A stretch of DNA of 64,000 nucleotides from Areca catechu (lineage: Eukaryota; Streptophyta; Magnoliopsida; Arecales; Arecaceae), in contig CM038038.1 in the NCBI GenBank assembly GCA_021397845.1, positions 57,344,748 to 57,408,747 on the forward strand. Reading direction: 5' to 3'. The position numbers were made by a program, and so were the translations under genes. Position 1 is the stretch's first letter. Each line of letters opens with the position of its first letter. The notes beneath the pieces were generated by a model. That model saw only the letters and a program-made list of their open reading frames with translations. It searched no databases and was not told the DNA's origin. Shown in pieces: positions 42,508-54,049 of this stretch.

Positions 42508-45480
42508 GTTCGAGGATGGGGAATAGTTCCTGAGCATTGAAAATGGAAATCATGTTCCAGTATTGGCGATCGGAGTTATGAGTCTTGTCTTTGAATCTTG
42601 TACTGTCGAATTAGTCGATTGTCATTACTGTCCTAGTTTCATTATGTGCATAATCTCTGTAGGCCTTTTGGCCAATTATGGTTTTGAACTATCAATAAAA
42701 GGAGATATTTACCAAGTTATTTTGAATAACTCTGTGATAATGAAAGCTAAGTTGAATAATGGCATTTATGTACTGTCACAGCCTATTAGTGTAATGTACA
42801 CATCTAGCAAACACCCAAGGTTAGAAAATGTTAATGATCTGTATCTTTGGCACTGTATTCTAGGTCATGTAAACCATAATATGATAAACAAGTTGTGAGG
42901 AGAAGGCCTCCTCAAGGTCAGTGATTCTGAATCACTGCCTACTTGTGAATCCTATTTACTTGGTAAAATGACCAAGTCACCTTTTACTGGAAAAGGTGAA
43001 TGAGCTACAAAACTTCTGAGTCTCATACATACTGATGTATGTGGACCCATGACAGTTAGTGCCAGAGGTGGATATAGATATTTCATTACATTTACAGACG
43101 ACCTTTCGAGGTTCGGTTATGTCTTTTTGATGAGACATAATATGAGTCGTTTGAAATGTTCAAACGATATCATAATGAAGTAGAGAAACAAACTGGAAAA
43201 AGTATTAAAACCCTTCAATCTGATCAAAGTGGTGAATACCTATCTGGTGAGTTTTTGACATACCTTAAGAAGAATGGGATTCTCTCTTAGTGGACTCCTC
43301 CAGGAACACCACAGTTGAATGGTGTGTCCGAAAGAAGGAATCGAACCTTGTTGGACATGGTTCAATCCATGATGGGCTTTGCAACTCTGTCGCTATCCTT
43401 TTGGGATTATGCACTTGAGACAGCTTGTCACTTGTTAAATAATGTTTTGAGTAAGTCTGTTGTCTCTACTCCATATGATATGTGGATTGGACGTAAGCCC
43501 TCAATCACATACCTTCGGGTCTGGGGTTGTCCAGCTTATGTAAAGTATTTAGACTCAGATAAACTAGGTCCTAGGTCTGACCGGTGCCTGTTTATTGGTT
43601 ACCCTAAGGAAACCAAAGGGTATTTCTTCTACTTGGAGGATGAATAGAAAGTGTTCGTCGCTCTTAGGGCTATCATTCTGGAAAAGGAGTTCCTTGGAGA
43701 AGGGACTGTAGCCTCTAAAATTGAACTTGGTGAAGTTCAACCAGTAGAAGAACCTGCACACTCTAAGGATATCATAGAATCGGCTATGATTGGATCACAC
43801 CAAGAACCCATTATTAGGAGATCCGGTAGAGTACCGCGTCAGCTGGACAGATACTATGGTTTCTTGGTCCGGGACGGTGATCCCATTGAGCTCGATGAGA
43901 ATAATGAGGATCCGATCACCTATATGGATGCTCTTCAGAGATCTGACTCTGAGGCATGGCTTGGAGCCATGCGATCCGAAATGGAATCCATAGAGATCAA
44001 TAATGTTTGGACATTGGTTGATCCGCCTGAAGGGATAAAACCCATCAGGTGCAAGTGGATCTTTAAGAGAAAAAGGGGCACAGATGGAAAGGTGGAGACC
44101 TATAAAGCCCGTCTGGTTGCCAACGGGTATCGTCAGCAATTGGTATCGATTATGATGAGACTTTCTCTCCTGTGGCAATGCTCAAGTCCATTCGGATCAT
44201 GCTTGCTTTAGTAGCATATTTTGATTATGAGATCTGGCAGATGGATGTCCGAACCGCTTTCCTAAATGGGGAGCTGGAAGAAGAGATGTATATGATACAG
44301 CCTGAAGGGTTCACATCCTCAGATGAGTCAAAAGTATGCAAGTTGCAGAGGTCCATTTATGGACTCAAGCAAACATCTCGAAGTTGGAACTTACGGTTTG
44401 ATAAGTGTATCAAATCGTATGGCTTCGTTAGGAATGGAGAAGAACCGTGCATCTATAAGTGGGTTAATGGTTCTGTGATTGTATTCTTGGTACTGTATGT
44501 TGATGACATTCTCTTAATTAGGAATGATGTTCCAGCATTACAAGAAATAAAGGTCTGGTTATCATCTCAGTTCTCCATGAAGGACATGGGTGAAGCTTCT
44601 TACATACTGGGTATGAAGATCTATAGAGATAGATCTAAGAGGCTTTTGGGATTGTCCCAGCCTACGTACATTGATACCGTGCTGAAACGGTTCAGCATGG
44701 AAAATTTCAAAAAAGCATATCTTCTGATAGGTTTTAGAATTACTCTTTCCAGGAAGGATTGTGTGACAACTCCTGAGGAAAGAGAGCGCATGAGTAGAGT
44801 ACCTTATGCTTCAGTAGTAGGCTCTATCATGTATGCTATGACATGTACTAGACCAGACATGGCATACTCACTAGGAGTAGTGAGCAGATACTAGTCTGAC
44901 CCAGGTGAGGTGCATTGAAAGGTGGTTAAGTCCATCCTGAAGTATTTGAGAAATACTAAAGACCAATGGATAATTTATGGAGAATATGACTTGAAACTTA
45001 TGGGGTATACCGACTCCAGTTTCCAGTCAGACAGAGATGATAGCAAGAGTGTGTCAGGGTTTGTATCTACCCTGAATGGAGGAGCGATATGCTGGAAAAG
45101 TTCCAAGCAGGTGACAGTTGTAGACTCGGTATGTGAGGTAGAGTACCTTGCAGCATCAGATGCAATGAAGGAAGCTGTGTGGTTGTGGAAGTTCCTTGGA
45201 GAGCTAGGGGTGGCATCTTTCTTAGATGGTTCTGTTCCAATGTACTGTGACAGCACTGGAGCTATTACTCAAGCTAAGGAACCAAAAGCTTATCACCGTA
45301 CCAAGCATATTCTGCATTGCTACCACCTCGTACGAGAGATCGTAGAATGAGGTGACATCAATCTTATGAAAATCAATGGAAAGGAAAATCTGGCCAACAT
45401 TTTTACTAAAGCCCTCGGAATAAAAGAGTTCGACTTTTGTAAAAGAGAAATGGGTATTAGATACTATTCTGATTGGCTTT
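42508..45480 (+). pseudogene. Copia 1 pol: integrase, reverse transcriptase, RNase H, broken
   Basis: After Gypsy B the Copia frame resumes. The GAG-pre-integrase segment ends LYLWHCILGHVNHNMINKL. Integrase follows with LIHTDVCGPM, FTDDLSRFGYVFL and LQSDQSGEYLSGEF, the D,D,E residues still visible but with stops around them, then LNGVSERRNRTLLDM. RT starts at about 43900 (MDALQRSDSEAWLGAMRSEM), has a frameshift at about 44135, and continues with WQMDVRTAFLNGELEEEMYM and the intact catalytic LYVDDILLI. RNase H (44922-45350) has MGYTDSSFQSDRDDSKS and ends near NLANIFTKALGIKEF. This is standard Copia order. At least six stops or frameshifts make it non-functional. Confidence 0.85.
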
Positions 45481-45495
45481 AGTACAAGTGGGAGT

Positions 45496-45837
45496 TGTTG
45501 GGAATTCTGTCCCAAAGCCAATCACCTAGGCTGTAGGCGGTTGAGCTGAGTATTGTACTCTTTGTATGAATTAATAAATATTATTTTGGCGGCTCATCAC
45601 ATTCTAACTTTTTCATGTAATGAACTCTTTTTCATGTGATGAAGTCCTTAGGACTACATTGACTTCGATATAGAGAGGATATATCGAGTGGTCCTTAAAC
45701 CAGGTTCACGACCAAAGGATACATTGTACTGGACGGCAATGTATCAAGTGTAGGTTGTTGTGGTTCACATCGTTTGGTTGTCCTCTTGACCAAAGGAGTG
45801 TGGTGACACTGATATGATCTGCAAGTGGGATATATGT
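45496..45837 (+). repeat. 3' LTR of Copia 1, first 342 bp
   Basis: It follows the purine tract AAGTGGGAGT and starts TGTTGGGAATTCTGTCCC. It aligns with 25648-25892 plus 31674-31770 and is then interrupted by the SIRE element. The rest of this LTR is outside the window. Confidence 0.85.
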
Positions 45838-47574
45838 TGCCAGGTGGCTACCTAAAAGGGGGATGAATTGGGAGTTTAAAAAATTTAAAGCATGTAGTGA
45901 GCAATTCAAATTTTTTTGCAAGTGGTAGGTGCTGTGATAGAGTTATAAAATGCAGAAGCTAAATAGAGTAGAGAAAGCACAACACAAACACACCAAATTT
46001 AAAGTGGTTCGGACCAACCCAGCTCCTACATCCACTACCCAAGATACCACTCAGAATTTTCACTATATTCATACCCGAATACAGTAGGATTGTTTTAAAG
46101 GATCACCATCCAAAATCCCTACACTTTGGTTTTATGGGATCACCAAAGAAAATCCAACACCCTTTGGTTTTAACAGGCTTACCAAAGAAACCCAACTTGG
46201 TTTTCACAAGATCACGAAGAACCTAACCCTTGGTTTTCACAAGGCTCGCCAAGAACCTATTTGGTTTTTCAACCGGGCTCACCAATAACCCAACAATTCA
46301 AAGATTGAATTGAAAGTAAATGCAACAAGAAATGACAAACTCAATTTGTCGGATAGTTGCCGTTGCAGCTTGTCAGAAGTCCACTTGAATGCACTTGAAT
46401 AAGCTTTAATTACTTCAGTGGCTTCTTCCAAAAATGATTCAAGCTTTAGATCAGAGTTGTTGAAGGCTTGAATGCAGACTTGAATGCTCTTGTGCTCTTT
46501 CTTTTGTGGTTGGTTGAATATTCAATGAAGCTCTTTCTTCTTTGAAGAACTCTCTTCTTGATTTCTTTAAGGTAGTTCAAATCCTTCAAATTTAAAGTCT
46601 TCCATCATCCCAAGGTAGTTCTAGCCATTGTAGACTATTGAGGAATGATTTGTGACTGTTGGAGTACTTTTTGGCATTCAAAAATAAATTCTAGAACTAG
46701 CCGTTAGATACCTAAAAGCGACATTTGAGTCGGCTCAGATTCCTTTGAGTCAGCTTGGATCCTTCTAGTTGATAGGTCGAGTCGCCATTCCTTCAATGCA
46801 GTCGGCTCTTTGTCTCAGGGCACATAATGTCACTCTGGACGAGTCGGCTCTTTGCAGCTCGGGTCGACTCGAACTTGAATCTTGAAAATCTTGAACTCAA
46901 GGAGTCGACTCTTTTTACCTTGGGTTAGCTCTTCTTTTCAGGTTAGAAAAACTTACTCTGGAAGAGTCGGCTCAATGCAGTTTAGGTCGGCTCACTTTCT
47001 CAGGCTTTTGAAATTAGGTCTGGTAGAGTCGGCTCTTTTTGGTTCGGGTCGGCTCACCTGGCTGTTCTTAGAAAACTTCAGGAAATGGACTCTAGAGGAG
47101 TCGGCTTGAACTGATTCTAGTCGACTCGGATTCACTAGAGTTGGCTCGCTTTCCATCGAGTCGGCTGGGATTGCTGTGCTCTAGAATCCTTGTTGCGTGC
47201 CAGTAATCAGAGTCAGCTCTTCATTTCTTGGGGTCGGCTCGAGTGTCTTCTTCAGGACTTTTACAATTAAACTAAAAGAAAACTCTCACCAACTCTTTTA
47301 CAAATTCACACAAACCAACTCAAACTAAAATTCATGGCACACACATACTCACAGAAGTAACCCTTTTTACTTGATTTTTCTTAGCATTTTCATTAGGTTC
47401 TTCTTTATAAGAATATTTACAACACAACTCAAACAAGAAAGTAGAAATGTAGGAGTTGAAGTTTGAACATGTTGTACATCCTACAAAAACTTGTCAAACA
47501 CTTGAAGAGTTGTCAGAAATAAATATATATGTTCAAATGTTTGGTTATCATCAAAATCACTTGTGGGGTCAACA
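45838..47574 (-). repeat. 3' LTR of the SIRE element
   Basis: The LTR is 1737 bp. It shares the AGTGGTTCGG..CCAACC...CCTACATCCACT block with the gag-only element LTR. It contains TTTGGT..ACCAA units (46120-46290) and an array of GAGTCGGCTC/GGGTCGGCTC motifs (46727-47245). It is inserted in the Copia 1 LTR after GATATATGT. Confidence 0.85.
46727..47245. repeat. GAGTCGGCTC motif array in the SIRE LTR
   Basis: More than a dozen copies of G(A/G)GTCG(G/A)CTC occur, several in pairs about 20-21 bp apart (46841/46861, 46902/46922). GAGTCGACTC is a perfect palindrome, and most copies are one base from it. Confidence 0.75.
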
Positions 47575-47800
47575 ATCTCTCCCTTTTTGATGATGATAAA
47601 ACATTGGGAATGAAAAATCGAAAAAAAAACTTTACAATTACTTGTATAATAGTATTTGTGAGAGTATATGAACAAGTAGAGCAAATTGATTTCAATTTGT
47701 GCCAAACACTGAGAGGAGAATTAGGGCTTAGAGAGATAATCTCTCCCTCAATAAAATACTCCATGTTTTGGCAAACTTTTTCCTAATTTTACATTTAAAA

Positions 47801-47925
47801 AAAAACTTTGAACAATAGAGCTAACAAATGTTGAAGTGTAAAACATTTTGTATCAGAGTAAAAACTTTGAACAATAGAGCTAACAAATGTTGAAGTGTAA
47901 AACATTTTGTATCAAAGTCATTATG
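47801..47925. repeat. 59-bp tandem duplication in the SIRE 3' spacer
   Basis: AAAACTTTGAACAATAGAGC...TTTTGTATCA(G/A)AGT is repeated directly with one difference, so it is a recent event. The spacer 47575-48297 otherwise holds only the purine tract next to the LTR. Confidence 0.85.
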
Positions 47926-48297
47926 AATCAGAACTTGTAAAAAAACTGTAATTCAAAGCTTCATCAGAGCTTGAGATATCAATATGTCATGTAGCACATA
48001 TGTATTGAAGTTGTTATCTTTTTCATGCAGTACTTTGAACATGCAATACATTATACCATTCTCATCCTTTTTGTCAATCAATCAAAAAGGTAGAGTAAGA
48101 AATTGATTGAGAAAGTGTTTAAAATTGTTTGAGATAATTTCGCTTTCTCAAATTTTTCTTGAAATTCTAATTAAAATATTAATCATTGTAAGAGCAATCA
48201 AACATTCAATTCATAGAGAAATTGAAGAATTTATGAGGCAAAAGATGCACTTCATTCCATTTCAAAAGTAAGTACAAAGTACAAAAAGGTAATACAT

Positions 48298-50195
48298 TTA
48301 GTCACTGTCTACATCTACGCTAGGTTTTGAAGAAGTTTGGCCAGGGATCTGAATTCTAGGAGGTAGAGAAGCAATAGGATTAATGAATTGTGGAATATCA
48401 TGAGATCTAGGTATCCTAATGTGTGGAGCAGGTTGTCTTGGATGGCCTGAATGACTAGGAAAGGATTTAGAAGGAGTTTTGAGAGTAGCTAAGATGTCTT
48501 CAATTTTGCCCATCATCTTCCACAGAAAGCTACTCAATGACTTCAATTCGGCTTCAACTTTCTTCACACTTCTAGAAGCTGCCAAGTCCTTCATTCCTTC
48601 TTTGATTACTGCCATTTCTTTTTATAAAGTAAGCATTTCTGAAGCTTAGACATTAGCAAAAGCTTCTGTAGACCCTCTTAGCCTTCTGAATTCACTTCTG
48701 ATTATACCTATGCCCTTGGTATAATCTTCTTCCATTTTCTTTCCTGTCTTGAGAGATCCCATTCTGACCCTTAAGTTATCCATCTCTGTTCTGTAGGCTT
48801 CAAGGATTTGAGTGACTGAACTTTTGATAGAATCTGAGCTAGATGTAATCAACTGAAGGATCGGCTGGACATCTGTTTCAGTTATACTAATTGCTGCAGC
48901 TTTGGATGCTTTAATATTGTCAATTCTTCCTTTTAGCTCATTTATTTGTTCTCCAAACTGGGTTAGCTTGTCATCAACTGATTTTTGGAATACTCCAAAC
49001 ATCTCACCATATAAGATTTAATGGATTCAGACATACTATTCATTTGATCTGCCAAGAAGTCTTGTATCATTGAAGTATTTAAAGTTGGAGCAGTAGCTGC
49101 TTGACTATGACTTGGTATGTCTGCAGTCTGATCAAAGATATGTGTACTGTGTGGCATGTCAGGCAAGTCAGAAATAGAAATATCTAGAAGAGAAGTATCA
49201 AAGTCCATCTGAACAGGGAATTCCTACTGTGGCTGTGGCTGTGGCTCAGGGATATCCATAGTGGTGCCTTCTCTAGCTACATCTTTCATTTGTTCTTGGG
49301 CTTCAGTCTTTTCAACAGTAGGTGTGTCAGTTTTCTTCTTCCAGGTACCATCAGTTAACAAATATCCCATTCTCTGAAGGGTCTTAGCTGTGTAGGTATC
49401 AATGTGTAGTAATGCCTTACTATCTTCTCCTATTAACTCAACATTTGCTCTTTGAATAAAGATTGTAAGAACCATTCCGTATGGTAAGCAGGCTTTGACT
49501 TTTCTAATTGCCTCTTTCATTTGGATGATCATTATTGCAGGCAAATTAATCTTTTCACCACTGATTAAGAGCTCCATAAAACATAAGTCCCTTTCACTTA
49601 CCCAATTGAATCTACCTGTTCTAGGTAAAAAGATTTGGCTTATGAAGTTATGAAGGAGTCTCATTTCAATAGACAGCATATTTTCCTTGAGAATCCCAAT
49701 CTCATTTACCTCAGCTCTTTCCAAAACTGTCTGCAATGCCTTGGTTCTATCCTTCAATACAAGATATTCAGTACCTTCAAAGGGCATTTCCAAGATGCTT
49801 TCTAAGATCTCGATGGTGATGATTATCCTTTTTCCTTTTACTGTGGACTCAACAAAATTTTCCCCAAACCTCAAGTTTTCATAGAATGTTCTTACTAGGC
49901 TTGGATAAGTCTTAAAGTCCAGTGAACATAAATTCCTCCAACCCTGATTCTCAATTAAATCCCCAATCACAAAACCAGTTTCCCTTAGGTATTCGAATAA
50001 AATATGTCGGCCAGTAGTAATTGGACGCATACCTAGGGACACTTGTTGGCTAGGAGAAACCAGACTTGCTTCCTCTTCTTCAGCCCGTGGTTCATTCCTG
50101 GAGACATTATCTTCACGAAACTTTGTTCTTCGTTCCTGTGGAGCCGGATCACTAGCTTTCCCAGATTTCTTCCCAACTACTCTCCTTGGTGCCAT
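48298..50195 (-). pseudogene. SIRE env-like third ORF
   Basis: The first 323 codons (50195-49224) are open. They contain the plant transposon/env-like domain found downstream of pol in SIRE elements: ILFEYLRETGFVIGDLIENQ, CSLDFKTYPSLVRTFYENL and MSIEMRLLHNFISQIFLPRT. A TAG (49224) interrupts a P-Q repeat. The frame continues as an acidic stretch (MDFDTSLLDISISDLPD) and, after a frameshift near 49000, a long coiled coil (KLTQFGEQINELKGRIDNIK) ending at 48298. No signal peptide or transmembrane segment is obvious, so a true envelope role is doubtful. Confidence 0.75.
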
Positions 50196-50559
50196 TGTGC
50201 AAGGGAATTAAGTTTAGAAGAGGTTTATGGAAGTTTAGAAAAGTTTGGAAAGTTTCTTGGAGGGAATGGAATAGGGTTTAGGAGTTAGGAAGGTAAAAAC
50301 GAAACCCTACATCTCGAACTAAAAGAGACGGCTTAGCCAACAGTTCATCTGCTCGAGTCGGCTCGAGCAGAGGGAGCACAAAAATATATATTTGTTTTAA
50401 TCAAATCCCCAAAAAGTTTGGGATTTGAATCAAAAGGTTGTCTAGATACATTGTCCTTAGGATTTTGGGAATGTTTCTAGATAGGATCACATAATCCTAG
50501 TTCATTTCTAATTATTATAAACCTATCTAAATTCAATGGTTTGGTAAATATATCAGCAA

Positions 50560-52270
50560 GTTGGTTTTCAGTTGGCACAATCTAGGATGATTCTTTAGAA
50601 TAACAAAGATTTAAGTTATTTGTACCTTTCATGTATTTGAGAATTCTTTTAATAGCAAACATATGTGTTTCTTTAGGATTACCTTGAAATCTAGTATAGA
50701 CACTTACACTGTACAAGATATCAGGCCTACTGGCTGTCAAATATATAAGAGATCCGATCATACCTTTGTATAGCTTTTGGTCAACATTGGATCCATTTTC
50801 ATCTATGTCTAGCCTGCAAGTAGGACTCATGAGTGTACTGGTCTCTTTGCTTGTTTCCTTGCCAAATTTCTTGATTAATTCATTGATGTACTTGGCTTGG
50901 CATATAAAGATTCCTTCTTTCATTTGTTTAACTTGTTATCCAAGGAAGTAATTGAGTTCACCCATAAAGTTCATTTCAAACTTAACCTATATTAACTCTG
51001 TAAATTCTTCACGAAAACTTTCATTAGTTGTACCAAATATAATATCATCAAGGTATATTTGTACAAGTAACAGATAATTTCCTTTGTTTTTTAATAAAAA
51101 GAGTTTTGTCAACATTTCCTCTTTTGAAATCATTTTCAAGTAAAAACATGCTCAATTTATTATGCCAGGTGCTAGATGCTTGTTTCAAACCATATAAAGC
51201 TCTATTCAACTTAAATACATGATTTGGAAAAGCAGAATTTTCAAAACCTGGTGGGTGTTTTACAAAAACTTGTTCAGAAATAAATTCATTTGGAGAAGTA
51301 CTTTTGATATTCATTTGAAAGAGTTTAAAGTTCATGTAGCAAGTAAATACAGGAAGTAATCTAATAGTCTCAGGTCTTGCTATAGGTGCTTAAGTTTCAT
51401 CAAAATTGATATCCTCTTCTTGAATGAATTCATTTATTACCAACCTTGCTTTATTACTTATTACCTTACCATTTTCATCTAATGTGTTTCTATAGACCTA
51501 TATGGTTTCTACTATTGGATGGTTTGTAGGTCTACTAACTAGTGTCCAAACATTACTTTTTTCAAACTGGTTTAATTCGTCATGTATGGCCAATATCCAG
51601 TTATAATCATTTTCAGCTTCTTCTAAGCTTTGTGGTTCAATTTGAGATACGAAGGCTAGGTAATCATGTACAGTCCTATGTGCTGACCTAGTTCTAATAC
51701 CATGAGAGGGATCACCAATGATTAAATCTCTAGGATGTGAAGTTACATACCTCCATTCTCTTGGTGAATTAGTATGATCCTTACCATTTCATTTCCATCT
51801 TGCGATGGTTTGTCCTGGATGTTCAGATCTTTCAATTCTTTTTGTAGTGTACCTGCATCATTGTCTATGCACTCATCTTTTCTAGATGGTGAAGGGTTAG
51901 CTTCATCAAAAATAACTTGAATTAACTCTTCTACAGTAAGAGTCCTCTTGTTAAACACTCTATATGCTTTTCTATGTAGTGAATAACCAAGGAATATAGA
52001 TTCATCAGATTTTGCATCAAATTTTTCTAGATTATCTTTATCATTATTAAGTACAAAGCATTTACACCCAAAAACATAAAATTAATTAAGATTTGTTTTT
52101 CTTCCCTTCCAAAGCTCATAGGGGGTTTTCTTTAAAATTAGTCGTATCAAAACTCGGTTTAGTATATAACAAGCAATGTTCACCACTTCTGTCCAAAAGT
52201 ACCTTGGAAGATTACCTTCACATAATATTGTTCTAGCCATTTCTTCCAAAGTCCTATTCTTTCTCTCTAC
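50560..52270 (-). pseudogene. SIRE integrase end, reverse transcriptase, and RNase H remnant
   Basis: From right to left: integrase end (ERKNRTLEEMARTIL region), linker (VFNKRTLTVEELIQVIFDEA), RT start (DELNQFEKSNVWTLV), then FKLNRALYGLKQASSTWHNK. The catalytic YVDD region (near 51050) is disrupted by stops. The RT end includes EGIFICQAKYINELIKKFGK and YKGMIGSLIYLTASRPDILY. After LNLCYSKESS the sequence jumps to IVPTENQLADIFTKPL, so nearly all of RNase H (over 100 codons) has been deleted. Confidence 0.8.
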
Positions 52271-53205
52271 AACACCATTTTATTGTGGTGTTCTAGGAGC
52301 GGAGAAGTTGTGATCAATGCCGTGCTCAGTGCAATATTCATCAAAGAATCGATTTTGAAATTCTATTCCATGACCACTTCTTATAGAAATAATAGGAAGA
52401 TTTTTCTCATTTGAAACTTTTTTATGAAATTTTCGAAATACACCAAAAGTTTCATCTTTATGTGCAATAAACAATACCCATGTGAATCTAGAAAAGTCAT
52501 CTACAATCATAAGTCCATATTTCATACCTCCTAGGCTTGTAGTCCTAGTTGGTCCAAATAAGTCCATGTGAAGTAGCTCAAGGGGTCTAGTTGTTGTAAT
52601 AACATTTTTTGATTTAAAGCTCCCCCTAGTTTGTTTGCCTAATTGACAAGCATCACATACATAATCAAGATCTACTTTAAAATGTGGCAAACCTCTAACT
52701 AGATTCTTTGAGATTAGTTTGGCAATAGTATACATGCTAGCATGACCCAATGTTCTATGCCATAATAAACATGACTCCTTGGTCTTAGCATTCATAACTA
52801 CTAGGCTGGAATTACTTATCATGGCTAGATCATTCATATCTACCACATAGATATTTCCAAGTCTATGACCAATGAATTTATTGCTAGAAACAAGGGAGTT
52901 GGTTACTATACACAGATAATTCGAAGATAACTTTGAAGCCTTTATCACACAATTGACTAATACTCAATAAATTATGCTTCAATTTATCTATTAGCAGCAT
53001 GTCTTCAATAAAAGTACAGGGGGTTATTTTAATCTTACCGATTTTGATTATTCTCCCCTTGCCATTATCTCTAAAAGTAACTAATCATCCTTCTTTCATT
53101 TGTAGGATGATAAACTGATCGTTGTCACCCGTCATATGCCTTGAATAGCCGCTATCTAGATACCATATTTTCTTTAATTTTTGGGCTGCAAGACAGTCCT
53201 GCAAA
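52271..53205 (-). pseudogene. SIRE protease and integrase N-terminal/core region
   Basis: The protease motif IWYLDSGYSRHMTGD is intact at about 53155. The 52948-52280 frame has the GAG-pre-integrase/HHCC finger (LLWHRTLGHASMYTI, then CDACQLGKQ), the first catalytic Asp in HMDLFGP and IVDDFSRFTWVLFI. The second-Asp position reads RSGHGIEF, where Asp is expected instead of Gly, so the catalytic triad is broken. Frameshifts separate protease and integrase. Confidence 0.8.
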
Positions 53206-53209
53206 ACAA

Positions 53210-53965
53210 TCAAGGAGTGATCTTAGGTACCCAAGCTAACTTGGGTCCTTTCGGGTTAGCAACATTGGTTTCCTTTGGAACCCAAATGGTTCTATATTTC
53301 AATGCATTAATCATGGACTTTTTCAAGGAATTGCATTGATAAGATTTATGTCCAAATTTATGACATGCATAGCAAATAACTTTATCATTTTTGAATGATG
53401 CATGCTTTGAAGCTATAAAAGATGCAGACACAGAAATATTTGGTTTGAAGGATTTTTGCATAAAATTCTTAGGAACATATTTCAAGCCATTTGAAATTAG
53501 TTTCGATGGAAAACCTTTTTCAAATTTAGCATTTATAGCGTTGAATCCAATTCTAGCTTTACTTTTAGAATCCTTCTGTTCTTTCAAAATTAGCTCAAGC
53601 TTATTGGAATTCAAAGTTAGTTTTTCTACCAAAGGCTTAAGCTTTTCAACTTCCTTTTTCAAATCAGTATTTTCGATAACTAAAATATTGTTTTTCTTGT
53701 TCAAAACAGTTTTTTCATTGTTCAAGACAATAACATTTACAGAAAGGTTAGTCAATTTTCTTTGCAAAATGTTATTCTTTTCAAAAATTTCATCCTTGCC
53801 TTTCAATAAAACATCGTTTTATTTCTTTAAGGACTTAATTTTAACCCCAGCTTTCTTAAATTCGATAAGTAAATCATGAAATACAGAATTCAGTTCATCA
53901 TATGTAAATTCATTTTGAAGCTCAGGGGATGATACCTCATTTTTAAGACCCATTAAACAAAGATG
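53210..53965 (-). pseudogene. SIRE Gag C-terminal half with zinc knuckle
   Basis: It contains a long Lys/Asn/Glu coiled coil (NNILVIENTDLKKEVEKLKP), the CCHC knuckle CYACHKFGHKSYQC (C-X2-C-X4-H-X4-C, intact), and the IWVPKETN...KGPKLAWVPK tail shared with the gag-only element. One stop at about 53820 separates it from an upstream part (LQNEFTYDELNSVFHDLLIE). The N-terminal UBN2 half is missing. Confidence 0.8.
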
Positions 53966-53969
53966 TTCT

Positions 53970-54049
53970 TTTAAGACCCATGAGTCGATACTTGAGGCAA
54001 ATCTTGGATTTCAGCATGTTCAGGAAAAATTATATCTCAGGCTTTGAGC
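53970..54049. other. Unassigned 80-bp junction between the SIRE element and Gypsy C
   Basis: This sequence matches neither the SIRE Gag frame nor the Gypsy C LTR. It marks the rearrangement point where the SIRE 5' part and the first ~410 bp of the Gypsy C LTR were lost. Confidence 0.5.

Larger units (their letters stand above)
25648..45837 (+). mobile_element. Copia 1: host of three nested insertions, decayed
   Basis: The 5' LTR begins TGTTGGGAATTGTGTCCC at 25648, and the 3' LTR begins TGTTGGGAATTCTGTCCC at 45496. Removing the gag-only element (25893-31668), Gypsy B (36259-42507) and the SIRE element in its 3' LTR gives LTR, PBS, gag, protease, integrase, RT and RNase H in the Copia order. 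Stops and frameshifts are spread throughout. The LTR is about 2.3 kb; its right end is not visible in the 3' copy. Confidence 0.8.
45838..54049 (-). mobile_element. SIRE-lineage Copia (env-like class), truncated at its 5' side
   Basis: The 3' LTR (45838-47574) reads TGTTGACCCC to GGTAGCCACCTGGCA on the minus strand. Going right come a purine tract, a 0.7-kb spacer, an env-like ORF, RNase H remnant, RT, integrase, protease and Gag. Gag runs to about 53965 and then an unassigned 80-bp stretch meets Gypsy C at 54050. The 5' LTR is missing. An env-like third ORF is a hallmark of the SIRE/Maximus lineage. Confidence 0.85.

Noticed and set aside
48298..50195. True retroviral envelope gene
   Set aside because: No signal peptide, furin-like site or transmembrane segment was visible; called only env-like by position and domain type.
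53391..53879. Open frame of 162 codons, Phe/Ser/Leu-rich, plus strand
   Set aside because: It is antisense to the Lys/Asn-rich coiled coil of SIRE Gag, which produces Phe/Leu runs on the other strand.
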